This document shows, one piece after another, positions 11,301 through 22,690 of a stretch of DNA of 64,000 nt. The notes below the pieces were generated by a model. The model did not search any database and was not told where the DNA came from. It saw only the letters and a list, made by a program, of their open reading frames with translations. Source of the stretch: Phoebastria nigripes (lineage: Eukaryota; Chordata; Aves; Procellariiformes; Diomedeidae); NCBI GenBank assembly GCA_035582835.1, contig JAYKAV010002955.1, positions 2,279,728 to 2,343,727 on the forward strand. The letters are read 5' to 3'. The position numbers and the translations under genes were made by a program. Every line of letters starts with the position of its first letter. Position 1 is the stretch's first letter.

Positions 11301-14300
11301 GGGCTGTCTGCCTGGGCCTTTGCCAGCTGAGCTCCCCCTGCCCGTGGTCCATGCTGGCTGGACATGCGCGGATGGCAGCATCCCAATAAAGCGTTGGTGC
11401 TGGGCTGAGCCCGGTGAGGATTAGCAGCTCCCAGGCCAGCTCAAAGAGCAGACGTAGTGAGCTGGAGTCTGCAGAGCCATGCTCAGTGCATGAAGACCCT
11501 CTGCTACCAAGGCATCAGCACTGCAAAGTCTTTAGGGGTTTTATCTTAGCAGCTCCTTTGGGATAGAAGGAGATGCAGTTAACCCCATGTTGTAGGTGGC
11601 AAACAGAAGCGCAGGGAGGCAAAAGGACTCTGTGGTTGAGCACGAAGGTCTTGGGTGGTTCAAGCCAGCAGCCCTTAGTGCCCTTCTGCTTGGGATAACT
11701 GTCTGGCAGCAAATGCAGCAAAGGGGCTGGTAGCCAGCCCTCAGCCATGCCATTTAACAGCTTGCTTGCATGGATTAAAATGCTGATGGAAGTCAGGAAA
11801 ACAAAATTAGTGGTCACCAAACATCACCCAGCCACGCCCAACCTTCCCAAAGTAGCGGAGATCTTCCTCTGAGCTCCTGCATGAGAGAGAAGAATGCAGC
11901 ATTGCTCAGCAATGCTCCAGGACCAAACAGGAGGACATGAGCTCACCTCTCCCAGCGTGGGATGTCTGTGTCTGATCACCTCAGCTCCCTTCGTGATCAN
12001 TGGGGAGAAAAGACACAGCCATCTCCCGTAGCTTAAATGCCACCTTGAGGTTGAGGTGGAGTAAGCCCTGGCAGGTTTTCTCTCTCTCTCCAGGAGAGTC
12101 AGGACAAGCAGCTCAGATGGACATGTCTCCATTTGGATGGATGTCCATGTGGACTGTCCATTTGGACTCTACTTAACATCTGAGGGCTTCAAGCATCTCC
12201 TTGCCAAGCCCATCTGAAGCTGTCTTGTGCTAATGACACAACCACTGTGGGCTTTTGCCTTCCTGCTCTACCCCTGTGTCGCCCAGCAGTGCAGTATTTC
12301 TTGCAAAGTCCCTTTCATACACAAACCTCCTGCAAAGGATCTCAGCTCCCTTTAGCACTCCAGGGCAACATGGAGACAGCATGGCTCCTTCCACTTACTT
12401 CGCATCACCATAAATCCTTCCCCTACTGGCTTTATGAACCAAATCGATGCAAAATTGATGCACCTCAGCAAAGCTCNGCTGAAGTGAATGGGTCTCCCCT
12501 GATTTATGCCAGCTGAGGCTCCAACTTGCTGTTGTTGTTTGCTTGCTCCCACCCAAGGGTAGGATTTGGGTGNGTAATTGATGGTGCTTCCTGACTAATG
12601 TGCTCTTTTCTCCTCCCACCTCTCAGGGACGTTGCTGCGCAGGCAGAAGCTAGCTCCGGGCTGGGCCACCTACCAACAATTCACTCTGGAAACGTGCCGG
12701 GCAAGGCAGCACAATGCTCAGCAAAACAGGAGCATGATCCTGGGCTCATCTGTTTTGGTGGAAGGTCAGTGGATGGAGATTTTGGCAGCTGCCCCACGCG
12801 GGTGACTTGTGGCCTTCAGCCTGGCTTTGGGTTTTTTAGTTNAACGCAGGAAGAGACTGAGGAAGGTGAAGGGAAGGTGAATGACATGGGAAGGGTCTGC
12901 AGAGTCCCCATAACCATCTGCCCATCAGTGGGGAGAAGCAGGGCAGAGAAAAACAATTATCTTCCAGAAGAGGTTGGAGCGTTGTAAATAACGTTTCTTT
13001 CATCCCAGTTTCCATATGGGCCACCCCATGTAGCACAGCCCTGCTCGATGTGGCCTCCCTGGAAATAATGTCGCAGCACGGGAACTGCTGCTGCGACCGC
13101 TCAGGTTGCATTAACAGCCTGACATGGTCATGCACGTGTGAAATACCTGTAACCCCGGCCTCAGTGAAAGCAACAAAAATACTTTACTAATGACTCATTA
13201 CAGGAACGTGTCATTTTTAAAATACGCAGAAGATCTGAAATGTCTACAATCNGCAGCTCTTCTTTGCGCGTCCTCCCTGCTTTGTTGCGAGAGGTGGCAG
13301 CACGTTTCTCTGCAGGCAGATCTGCTCGATCAGAAGGACACACACACAGGCTATTAACATACAGATGGGGCATCTCTGGAGAGCAGGATAGGAGACGGCA
13401 CCCCTTCAAACCAGATTTTTGGGGAAGATAGCACAACAGATGTGATGGTCCTCACTTGGGGGTTAAGCGGACCCTGGATCTCTTCCCTGGTTTAGTCCCT
13501 GATTAAATACAGCAGAGACGCATTGCTCTGGCATGATGAAAGAGAAAATCTAGACAGTAGGAGAAAATATATACCAGCTGACAAGACAATGTCCAGAAGG
13601 GAAGAGCACAAGATATCATTTCCAGATCTGCCTTGTGTGACTTCCATCATATATAAAAGGCTATAGAAAATAAGGGCTGAATAATCTCGTCTAAAAGACC
13701 TTATCTACACCAGAGAAGCGCTTCTTGCATTTTCCCTTGGCTAACCCTTCGATCATGGTAGCTCCAACAGGAGCGCTGAAAGCATAAATGGCTGATGGAC
13801 CTCAGGAGAAGGGGGAGCAGTCAGACTGTGGGATACAGGAGACAGAGACCCAAAAAAGTCTTTCAATTATATGGACTGTCTTTCACTAGAGTGCTTTGAC
13901 CTTGACTGGAGAAGTACCTACAACACAGATTTCCAGCGCTGGCTGGGAGCCCATGGTGGATACTGTAGAGCAAATAAGAGCCTTTCTCACATTTTCCCTG
14001 AAGATGAGCACTTAAACCAGTAAGAGAGAGGTGGGCTGGGGGGAGAGGGTGGCTGGTGGGAGTGGGGACAGGGTAAGAGTAGGGCAGGGAGGTTTTGGAG
14101 CTGGTTGGGATTGGAAGGTGTTTCTCAAGTGTATTTCTCCGTGTCCATGTTATGCAATGAGCTCAAATGAATTCCCTTGGGGCCAAATCCTTTCTCAAGG
14201 CCTGCTCAGCCTTTTCTTGAAAAGTTTTGCAGTGGGGTTGATATGAGTGGGGACACTTCTTCTGGGACACCCTCTGATATGTTCCTGTGGAAAGACGATG

Positions 14301-14994
14301 CTGAGGTCCCTGAGGGACTGGGGGAGGGAAGCACGTCTCAACATTTCCATGCCNGGGCTTCCCCTGGGAAAGGGCTCTCTCAAATCAGACAGGGCAGGAG
14401 CTGTTTGCAATGTGACTCATCTGCACANTATGAACAAACAGGCATAAACTGCTCCTGAGCTCTCATTTCTCACCGGAAAGGCAGTTCCTCCCCGCTGCCT
14501 CATCCCCCCCACCTCCCCCTAACACACATATATTTCAGCTCTGCGTTGAAGTCTCGATTTTGATCTACGATCCTGGAGTTATGTGTGGGCTGGAGACTGA
14601 GCCTGTGTAATGGTTGATCTAGGTGGGAGATTGGTCCCAATGACAGCCATGTGTGTCGCAGCATCTGCGCCACTCCTGATGGAGACAGGCTGTTCCCCCT
14701 CTCCCCCATGCCATCGGCATGTGCTTTCATTTGCTCTATGCTATTTCCTGGCTGGGTGGTCAACCGCTGCGGAAGGGGAGGCAGGTCCCCTCTCCCGGTG
14801 CACAAAGCAGAAGATGGAGGTCCTCTTCTTATCCCCTTTTCCATGTTCTCCACAGGAACCGCTGGGTATCCGAGTACAAGGACAGCTACAGCATTTTCTT
14901 GCGGAGGCTGAACTGGTCATCGCAAATCCCCACTGTGGGGCTGTGCTCTGGGCTGTCCTTTGGGAAAGGGATTGCGATGGACACAGCCCAGTGA
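8302..14994 (+). CDS. TEX37: TEX37/SPMIP9-like sperm microtubule inner protein, multi-exon
   Basis: Coding exons are 8302-8394, 10848-11235, 12627-12764, 13890-14019 and 14856-14994. Intron phases run 0, 1, 1, 2, every junction is GT-AG, and the joined frame has no stop before TGA at 14992. From the ATG at 8320 this gives 289 residues. Exons 1-2 contain a Y/K/R-rich stretch (MYKSLYKRDYRWCEEYKPP) and then KLQIADSQLKAKEF, which resembles the start of human TEX37 (MVDYQPYRKHKY..., AKLDAQLRDKEF). TEX37 is also called SPMIP9, a protein of the lumen of sperm axonemal doublet microtubules. Position supports the call: human TEX37 is the convergent neighbour of EIF2AK3, as here. Exons 3-5 have no counterpart that I know in the human protein (about 180 residues), so this is either a longer avian form or two genes joined by my reading. 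One N (11180) lies in exon 2. Testis or ciliated-cell expression is inferred. Confidence 0.6.
8395..10847 (+). other. intron of the TEX37-like gene, holding an assembly gap
   Basis: Phase 0 GT-AG intron. It holds the N gap at 9217-9491 with GC-rich flanks and a long T tract at about 9727-9762. Frames that run through the gap are artefacts of the Ns. I see no other exon. Confidence 0.55.
9217..9491. other. assembly gap (275 N)
   Basis: A run of N flanked by C/T-rich and GC-rich sequence (CTCCTCTCC before; CCTCTCCCC, then GGGGAGCGCTCCGGCTGCC after). This suggests a hard-to-sequence GC-rich or repetitive block, possibly a CpG island, inside the first certain intron of the TEX37-like gene. Confidence 0.95.
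10848..11235 (+). CDS. TEX37: TEX37-like gene, coding exon 2
   Basis: The acceptor TTTCCGCAG ends at 10847 and the donor GCAG|GTAATT starts at 11236; the exon leaves phase 1. It encodes KLQIADSQLKAKEFAVPRE, the segment most like human TEX37, then a low-complexity S/G/A/Q-rich stretch and a YLPKYYPATEL motif. If the donor is not used, the frame runs on to TGA at 11328-11330 with AATAAA at 11385, which would give an alternative terminal exon. Confidence 0.6.
11236..11330 (+). CDS. alternative terminal exon extension of the TEX37-like gene
   Basis: Read-through of the exon 2 donor adds 31 codons and a stop. With the ATG at 8320 the product would be 185 residues, close to the human TEX37 length of about 180. 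The added residues show no similarity to human TEX37 that I can recall, so length and the nearby poly(A) signal are the only support. Confidence 0.35.
11385..11390 (+). other. poly(A) signal AATAAA in intron 2 of the TEX37-like gene
   Basis: A canonical hexamer lies 55 bases after the read-through stop, followed by the GT-rich GTTGGTGCTGGG, as expected for a cleavage site. It could serve a short isoform. Confidence 0.45.
11391..12626 (+). other. intron of the TEX37-like gene, no further feature seen
   Basis: Unique sequence with scattered N. Around 12120-12165 a short imperfect tandem repeat of a GGA-TGTCCATTTGG-type unit appears. I see no exon. Confidence 0.5.
12627..12764 (+). CDS. TEX37-like gene, coding exon 3
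   Basis: The acceptor CCCACCTCTCAG ends at 12626 and the donor GAAG|GTCAGT starts at 12765. It enters and leaves in phase 1, so the exon is a multiple of three (138 bases). It encodes TLLRRQKLAPGWATYQQF and a Q/R/N-rich tail. I do not recognise a family for this part; support is the open frame and matching phases. Confidence 0.5.
12765..13889 (+). other. intron of the TEX37-like gene, nothing further seen
   Basis: Phase 1 GT-AG intron of unique sequence. No repeat or additional exon is recognised. Confidence 0.45.
13890..14019 (+). CDS. TEX37-like gene, coding exon 4
   Basis: The acceptor TTTCACTAG ends at 13889 and the donor CCA|GTAAGAG starts at 14020. It enters in phase 1 and leaves in phase 2. 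It encodes ECFDLDWRSTYNTDFQRWLG and then an H/G/C-rich segment ending FPEDEHLNQ. The spaced W/Y/F residues are like those of short microtubule inner proteins, but this is only an impression. Confidence 0.5.
14020..14855 (+). other. intron of the TEX37-like gene, nothing further seen
   Basis: Phase 2 GT-AG intron. The G-rich start (14020-14100, GGGAGAGGGTGGCTGG-type) may support splicing through G runs. No other feature is recognised. Confidence 0.45.
14856..14994 (+). CDS. TEX37-like gene, last coding exon
   Basis: The acceptor TTCTCCACAG ends at 14855; the exon starts in phase 2 and ends at TGA 14992-14994. It encodes NRWVSEYKDSYSIFLRRLNW and a G/S-rich C terminus ending MDTAQ. The EYKDSY pattern recalls Y-rich repeats of axonemal microtubule inner proteins, but no family is assigned. 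Confidence 0.5.
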
Positions 14995-15205
14995 GTGGTG
15001 CTACAGGTGGCCGTGGTAAGTACCAGGATTACCCGTTTTTTCACTGAGAACTGGGAGTAATGGTGGGATTTCAGGGATTGAGGCAGTGGGAAAAAGTATA
15101 AACAGTCATGAGATCTGGTACAAACTATCAGGAGACCTGAGATAAAATGGTGAGAGCTTTACTGTCNGAATATTCTTCTGAGTAGCAGCATTTGTCACTG
15201 CTCAT

Positions 15206-15272
15206 TGTAGGGGTGTTGGACTAGATGACCTTCAAAGGTCCCATCCAACCCAAACCATTCTATGATTCTATG
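15206..15272 (+). mobile_element. CR1 LINE 3' end fragment
   Basis: GTTGGACTAGATGACCTTCA followed by a block ending AACCCAAACCATTCTATGAT is the diagnostic avian CR1 3' terminus in sense orientation. Only about 70 bases are recognisable, the usual 5'-truncated form. It lies about 210 bases after the TEX37-like stop codon. Confidence 0.85.
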
Positions 15273-15324
15273 GTTTTCTGGGCTCCTAGAAAGTGATTCT
15301 CCAACCAGATCTTATTAGGAGAAT

Positions 15325-15485
15325 ATTTTTCACCACAAGGGTGGTCAAACACTGTCTGGAGACCAGAGAGGTGGGGGAATTGCAGGGAGATGTTCACAAG
15401 GTGACGAGATAAGGTCTGAGCAACCTCATCTAAGCTGGCCCTGCTGGACCAGGACACCTACATTATTCTATGATTTTCTGATTTG
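15325..15485 (+). mobile_element. second CR1 LINE 3' fragment
   Basis: The sequence follows the CR1 3' UTR pattern (AGGGTGGTCAAACACTGTCT ... GAGCAACCTCATCTAAGCTG ... ATTATTCTATGATTTTCTGA). It is in the same orientation as the CR1 at 15206 and only about 50 bases beyond its end, so this is either two insertions or one element rearranged. Confidence 0.75.
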
Positions 15486-15779
15486 TTGTAGGATGTGTTC
15501 TGTGATTACAGCTCCTTGGCCCTCCAAGCTGTCTGTGTGATATTGTCCATCAGAGACCCTGAAAGCCTGGAAACCTCCTCACTTCCAAACCCACCACCGT
15601 ATCTATCAAATACCTGCGAAGTGTTTGGCATAGTCCTTTTTAAACATATTATCATTAAAATCTCCCAAGAATCTGAACTTTTATCATTGTCAGAAAAAGG
15701 CTTTTTTTGGGACAGTGCAGGCTACAGAGCTAAAATCACTCAGGCAGTTTCAATTTATGTACTTTAAAGAAAACTTGCC

Positions 15780-15785
15780 AATAAA
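15780..15785 (+). other. possible poly(A) signal for the long TEX37-like transcript
   Basis: AATAAA lies 786 bases after the TGA at 14994. It would place both CR1 tails in the 3' UTR. It is chosen only because I noticed no good hexamer between; cleavage elsewhere is possible. Confidence 0.25.
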
Positions 15786-18700
15786 CTTTGTCTCATAGCA
15801 AGAAGTAGTATGTGTTGAACAGCATTGCTTGTGTTAATTTACTCTCTTTAAAGCCTCGTACGCTCACAGGGAGGGAAATATCCGTGTTATCCAGGGCAGC
15901 TGAGTACCAGCCTTGCAGAGCTCCTTCCCCTTCTTTGTATTTAACACCTTTTTCCAGGGTTTGGCTACCAATTTCAACTAATGCTGGGTAAGCCGGAATT
16001 GAGTTTCCTGTGTCCGTTTGGGAGATTTCTAGGATTTCTGGGAGGCGCAAGGCTGCTCCCAGCCTGAAGATGGCAATGCAGAGCCGCCGATCCGAGAGCC
16101 GGGAAGGGCTGATGTCCCCGGGCAGGACCGTGCCCATCACAGCCTTTCTGCTGAGCCCTGTGGCTTTAGTGATCTGTCTCTGGGTCTTCTGAATTGATGC
16201 CGAAATTCGCCTGGAGTAGATGGTGTAGAGAACTCTCTCCCTAGCGCCTAAAAAGTATTGCTTTTAATGAGACATCCTTGCGGTATTCAGCGATAAGAGA
16301 TTCTTAACAGATACAGCCAAAATATCAAAAGGTAATAATAATGACAACATATAATTTATTTTACAGTAATATCAAGCATACCTAGACCTGATGGTGACAG
16401 GGGGACTGTAGGGGACTATATAGGGACTATATACACACAGCAGCACACTGGTCCCTGCCCCAAGGAGTTTATCNTCAAAGGGAATCACCTCTCTTGCTTC
16501 CTTAAACTCTGCAGGTGTTTCAACCCATCACCATGGCAAATTTTACCATTAACTTGCTGCAGGACCTTAGGAAAGCCACATGCACGGCTGTGTTTCCCTG
16601 CAGGAGGAGGAGCATTGGGGGATTATCAAAATGATGTCTGGCAAGGCCGAGCTCCAAGCAGATGATACAGGGAGGTACAAGGGTCTGGCGTTTCTGCAAA
16701 GCTGCCCCCTCTCCCCGCTCTGGCGTGGGACGTTACTGATCACAGCCCATGTGGCGTTTGGGTGGTGTAAGGTATTTCCACTGTAGCTAAGTATAGTGGA
16801 CTAGTGGCTGCAGAATTTGGAGGGCAGAAACGATGAAACTGCCTTTAACATAAAAATAGGGAAAAATAATACTTGCTTACATCAGAGGCTCCTGAGGAGA
16901 CCCAGACATTTGATTTCCTTAGGAATTGAGACCATGAGAATAAAGATGTTCTTAATGGGACACGCACTTTTGCACCACTTAAAATGAATCCCGTGGCCTC
17001 AACGATAGGTTTCTCTTCTGAAAAACCATCATTATCCTGCCTCCCCGTGCTGGAGACAAGCTCCTCAAGCTGATTTCAACATTGCTCCACTGCAACGGTT
17101 TGTTACACTGACAGGGGCTGCGTCTAGACAAATGCTTAGGGCACATATACAAGGTAATTTTAAGTCAACTTCAGTAGGAAAAAGTTATGTTGCTAAATGC
17201 TAATCAAAACGGGCAACCATGGTGGAAACAAATGGCTGAATCAGAATATATGGTTGCGATACACCCCATCAGGCGCACTAATGAAGATATTCAATCAGGC
17301 AGACGGATGCTGGATTTGCTAATGTGGTCCTCAGCTGCATGCCAGGGAGAAGGAAGGATGCTGCTGATATTGAAGATAAATGTCCTTCCTGGATATTCTG
17401 GCAGTATGCTTACTTAGGCACTTTCCAGCTTTGGAGACCAGGCTTAGAGACAGGGCTTTTGAAACCTGCGCTTGCANGTTTCAGTCCCCACACCCAGGAT
17501 CCAGACTGTTGCATCCCTATCTCCTGCCATTTCTCTTCCCAGAATTACATTTATTTTCTTTCAAACCTTTGTTTCTGCAGCCCTCATTGCCCCTTCCCCA
17601 TATTGGTCTGTCTGACATCGGCAGTGATTGCTGTTAATGCTTTTTTCCCCCCCGCCAACTCCCTGCTATGGAAACGGAGATGGTCCCAAGGCAGTTCAAG
17701 CACACAAAAGGGTGGGCAGCGTTCAGCACAGTGCAAAGTGTGGCTTCAGCAAGCTCTCACACCACCCCAGGGAGTCACGACTGTGTTGTAACGGGGGACA
17801 TTTGGGCTGCGTGCAAATATATCCAGATGACAGAAGGGAGCAACCACAGAGACAGCTTCCCTCTCTCCCCAGTGCCCCCAGTGATGGTCCCACTACCTGG
17901 TGGATGGAGCCTTTTCATGTGAGTGACACAGGCATAAAATCAAAGCGCACTGGGGTCAAAAAGAGGTGAGAAGCTCTGGGTAATGCTGGCATTACCTCAA
18001 AACCGTCTGTTTTCAGTCCTTTTTCTGCACAGCCCTGAATTACCTGCTTGGGCTCATGGCACCAGATAACACCAGCCATGAGCTCAACAGGATTCAAAAA
18101 GGGATGAGATGTTTGTATGAGCATCAGGTTTTACACTAGCAACAAAGTCCAAGGGAAAAAAAAAAAAAAACAAAACAGCACAGAGAAACAATCTGGACAT
18201 GAGTCAGATTGTGGCTGGTGTGGATCACAAGGTATTTCCCAGGAGCATGTTGCCCCGTTAGTGCTATGGTTGACTCTGGGCATATTTCTCCAAAGCATTT
18301 GGTGCTGCCTTGTGTCCAAAACAGAGGAACATCCTTGGATGGAGGCTGCTCTGATCCACCAGTTGTCTGGTGGGAAACTCACTGGAGCCATGAGAAGTAC
18401 GATCCACTTCAAATCCAAGGGATAACATCCACAGAGCAGTCAGAAACCTGTTCCCTTTTAGGATACACTGTCGCATCACAAGATGCACAACCGAGTGAAT
18501 GCAAATTTTACAGGTTTTTCTCCCCAACACACAACTTCAGGGAGAATAGGTTTTTCGTAAGGCTGAAGTGATGCTTTTTGTGTGAGTGCCTTAGTGCCAT
18601 CTCCTGGGTGGAAGGGGAAATTCTCATTTTGGAGGTGAAACGTGTGGTTTGAACACCCTTGGCTGTGCAGGTTCAGTCATTTAGCAACTGGGTGTGTGAG

Positions 18701-21700
18701 TGTGGCATCAAGATACTACACTCTGCCTCGTCCTGCTAAATTGCTAAATAAATGTCTTCCTTAGGATACNTAACGGAGATATCTGTTCAGGGAAAAGGAT
18801 GCTCTGGATTCATCCCTCATCTTCACCATGAATTTTCAAGTAGCGTTTTCTGTCTTTCTTTTGTCTTTTTTATTTCCCAGCGTGGAAGAACAGGCTGAAT
18901 GCTGAACTTACTTTGTGCATTCTTTATGGGAGAATTCATTCAAAACGATCAGAGGTTAATCCAATAATGACTATTTCTCTACTTTGAGGCTTTCTAGATC
19001 TCACCACAAATTATCTCATTGGACATTAGAGGTGTAAAACCTCCTTGTTGAATCGTTTAATGAATTATGCAGTGCTGAAAGACAGCCTAAAATATGTCTG
19101 TGGTCGTGCTGGTCCCCACTACAGAACATCTACTTCACCAAGGAGTGCCCGAAACCTCAAATGTGGTTGCTTCTGTCTGCAGAAATCCCACTGCAACAGC
19201 CTTACAAAAGCTTCCTTGGAAGAGCATGATTAGGACGAACTAGGGGTTTGTGACAGAACAGGCATAAATTTTCAGAGGTGTTTGTACAAACTTAATTAGA
19301 AGCTGAATTTAGCCCAGCAGAGTCAAAACATTGGTGTTTGGGATCTCATTGGTATGATGTGAAATTCGTAAAAGAAAAGCACCTGCAGGAACACTGCTTG
19401 GACACCTACACTGCTCTGCAAACAGCATTGTTCACTGAAAGCCACCGTTTCCTGGAAGGCTGTAAGGACATTCAAAGGCTGAGCCTCAGCCCCATCACCA
19501 AGCAATCAACTTTTCCTCCTGTTTCAAAGAAAATTCTTCCTGTGGCCACCACCCAACCTGGCAATTATGCAATAAATNATTCAGTATGTGCTTAATGTTA
19601 AGCTTTGTAAATAGTCCCACTACCCTGTTTGGCAATTAATAGTCAGAGCAAAACAACTTTGAGCACATCATTAGTCACATGGCTTCAATGGGCTGAAAAG
19701 CAGAATTCCCATGGGTCACCGTGGAGAAGCATAGTAGGGGACTCCACCAGTGCAGTACCTCTGATCTCTTAATTGCAAGACAACTAACCACGTGCTTAAA
19801 GCTAGTGTGTGTTTAAGATTTTTGTTGGAACAGGTTCTTCATGTAATGTTTTATAATGTAGCGGTCATGGAGAGGGTGGGAAATGCCCTTCTTCAGAGGG
19901 GGCTGAAGTAGCAAGAGTTAATGATGCAAAACNACCACCTACTGCAGCCAGTTCTCCTCTGGTAAGTCCTGCCCATGGCTCAGCCGCCAACCTGAGCAGA
20001 AATGATGAGCAAAGGGAAAGAACTTACTAGTTAACATATTTCACCAAACTATGATTTTTGTCAAGGGATGATGAGNAAACAAAGCTTTGGGAGTAGCAAA
20101 GTTTTAATGAAATTTTCTTGGGCCAGTGATGGAGTTCAAAAGAGATGGAGAGAAAGAGAGAGAAGTGAGAAAGGCTTACTGCGAAGTAACTGATGGCTTG
20201 GCAGTTGAGAACAAAAGCAACGGTCAGCCACTCCTCCCAATTTTCCTAAAATCAAGGCTTTTGCTTTCCAACCAGCCTCAATTGGCCTCATGCCTGTTTC
20301 CATGTTGTTTCTGTGTGGCAGCTCAGGTTCTGTTAGTGTTCGGGACCATGTCTGCTGGGCTTGAATGTGGGACACTACCTTCATAGAAATTCATAAGCAC
20401 TTAAGTGGTCTTCACTGCCTCTATTTGAGCTTGCTTAAATGAAGAGAGGTTCTCTGGTTTGGTTAAAAACTACATGAATCATCCAGCAGAAAATGAAAGA
20501 GAATGTATTACTGAGACGTAATGACTCCATTTATGGTGTACAGATCTCCCCGACGCTGCCGCAAAGTAAAATGAGTTTACAGTTATAAATGACTACACGA
20601 TGATGGCAAGCCCTCTACATGCAACCGCTTGGCCTGTGCTCAGCTCAGAGGCAGGTACCAAATGCTTTGCCTCAGTTCTCCCTCTTTTAGAACAAAACAG
20701 GCATGCCTGCTGTTGGGCTTGGCACTGGCACCTCTGCGCACTTCATGGTCAGCTTGCACGTTGCTCGCTGGATTTGCCTCCATCAGATATAAGCCACACT
20801 GGTAAAGCTGGTGGAATTTTCCACTGTTGGTTTTTTTTTTTTTTAAAATTGGAAACGACATATTCTGTAATACTAATGTTTTGATTTTGCCCGTATTTTT
20901 CAGTTCTCCTTTGGTGAGATCAAAACGAAATGTTTCAACCAAGGGCTGGGCTGACCCCAATGTTTTACTTTCCTCTTTAGCTGCTCAGTCACTGGACCTT
21001 GAGAAAATTGTCTTTTGGGTGGCCTGAGCCTTCCCTTTACCTTGGAGGTCATGCCTGGCGCAGAGGACGCATCTCAGGTACGCTGGGATCATGTGGCCTT
21101 CGTAAGACCTAAGTGTTGCCGCGCTCCCAGCGAAGAGTGGTGCTATCCAGCCAGGTCTATCCTCCTAAGGAGGAGCCAATCTTACATTGAACTAAGCCTA
21201 TATGAAACATTTCCTTTTTCTTTTTAACATTGTCAAATTGAAATGTTCTATAATATTTGCAAATTCAGTACTCATCCTTTCATGGCCTGCTGGAGACATA
21301 TAGCTGTATGTGTTACTCAACAGTAAAATGAGATGCCAAAGCAATAGGAGAAAGAAATAGATTTTATTTCTCCATAGGCTGCATATCTGGGGAAAATATT
21401 CCCACAGACTGGGAACTGGCTGGGTTGCTGATAATGAGCCCATTAATTAAATAGGTCAGCAGGGCAAACGGTCACGTCAGAAAGCTCCTGCTCTAATCAA
21501 CACGTGAGACTCTTCCAGCCTGGCTATGCCAACTGCTCGTGCTTTCAATCTTGGTTCACAGTATGAGATTTCACTGTATTTACCCAAGGAACGTGCATAT
21601 AAAAGACATAAACAAGTACGAAAAGTGCAAACAAGCACTTAAGTATTTTATTTCAATCAAGCTGTCTTGACTGTCATGTAGGAGAGCAGACACGGGCTGA

Positions 21701-22320
21701 GATTTCCTACTGTGTACAATTACCTACACCCTCTTTAATTCAGCTGTGACACCTTCTAATGAAAAACTAATCTACCTGGAGGGCCAGATCAGCCGCGTTG
21801 CACCACACGTGACAGAGAATCTCCCCAAATCAGATTGCATTTCTCACTACGGCGTGATCACCCTTGTGCATTCTTGCAGGGACAGGTGGGCTCACATGCC
21901 CTGAAAGTTGCATCCAAAGGCTATTGAATTCCCTGGAAAGATTTACACTTATTTCAAGAGGCTCAGACTTTATAACACTTGAAAAAAATTAGTGAGGGGA
22001 GCCCCCCGCCATGGCTCTTTGCTTGCAGTCCCATGGCTGAAAGCGCTCACCTTCCCCACCGCCCTTCCCTGCCCCGGTGCCTGCAGCGGTCACAGCTCCC
22101 TGCAATAAAACCAGTAAACCCAATATTGCTGCTACTGGTACCAGCCTGCAGGTTTTTATGCTAACTGTGCCTTACGCTAGCTTTACAAGACGCCACTGCT
22201 GAGTTAGGCTTGTTTACATGATCATGCCGCGTGGACTGGTGCTGGGTACCAGGTGTGATGGGGCATAAAAGATGGGTTAATAGCAGAGCCCTTAAAAATA
22301 GGGACACTAGCTCAAAACAG
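15786..22320. other. intergenic DNA, no gene recognised
   Basis: No exon pattern is supported. A short tandem block GGGGACTATATAGGGACTAT appears near 16410, a pure A tract at about 18158-18172 and a T tract near 20830. Open frames are short and antiparallel. Confidence 0.5.
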
Positions 22321-22345
22321 AGCCCTCAAACCTACAAACAACCCC

Positions 22346-22690
22346 CTGAGGCTGTTGGAGAAGTATAGCTTTGAGAAGAAACTCAAGCCTAGCAAAGAAA
22401 TGAAGAATTGGTGAAAGAAAGGAAAAATAGTTGAGCAGCAGCTGATGCACCTGGGGAATAAGATGCCCTCTGAGTCCATGCAGCGCATGGGGGCTGGGGC
22501 AGAGGTCGATGGCTGAGGGCTGCATAGAGACTTGGACATCTTATACAAGGGCGAGACCTTGAGCTTGGAGGAGGATGAGGGGCTCATTACAGGGGATGAA
22601 GGTCCTCGTGGGGTCACTGGAGCAGCGAGCATACTGCCTGCCCCAGGGACCCTGATGTTTCAAGGACCTTTTGATGAGGGAGGATGATGG
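22346..22690 (+). pseudogene. possible decayed retrocopy fragment, source unknown
   Basis: Two plus-strand segments look protein-derived but lie in different frames and are separated by stops. Positions 22346-22411 read LRLLEKYSFEKKLKPSKEMK plus two residues and then a stop. Positions about 22523-22686 read an acidic stretch including LYKGETLSLEEDEGLITGDE. I do not recognise the parent protein. A minus-strand open frame of 106 codons overlaps and may instead be chance. Confidence 0.25.
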
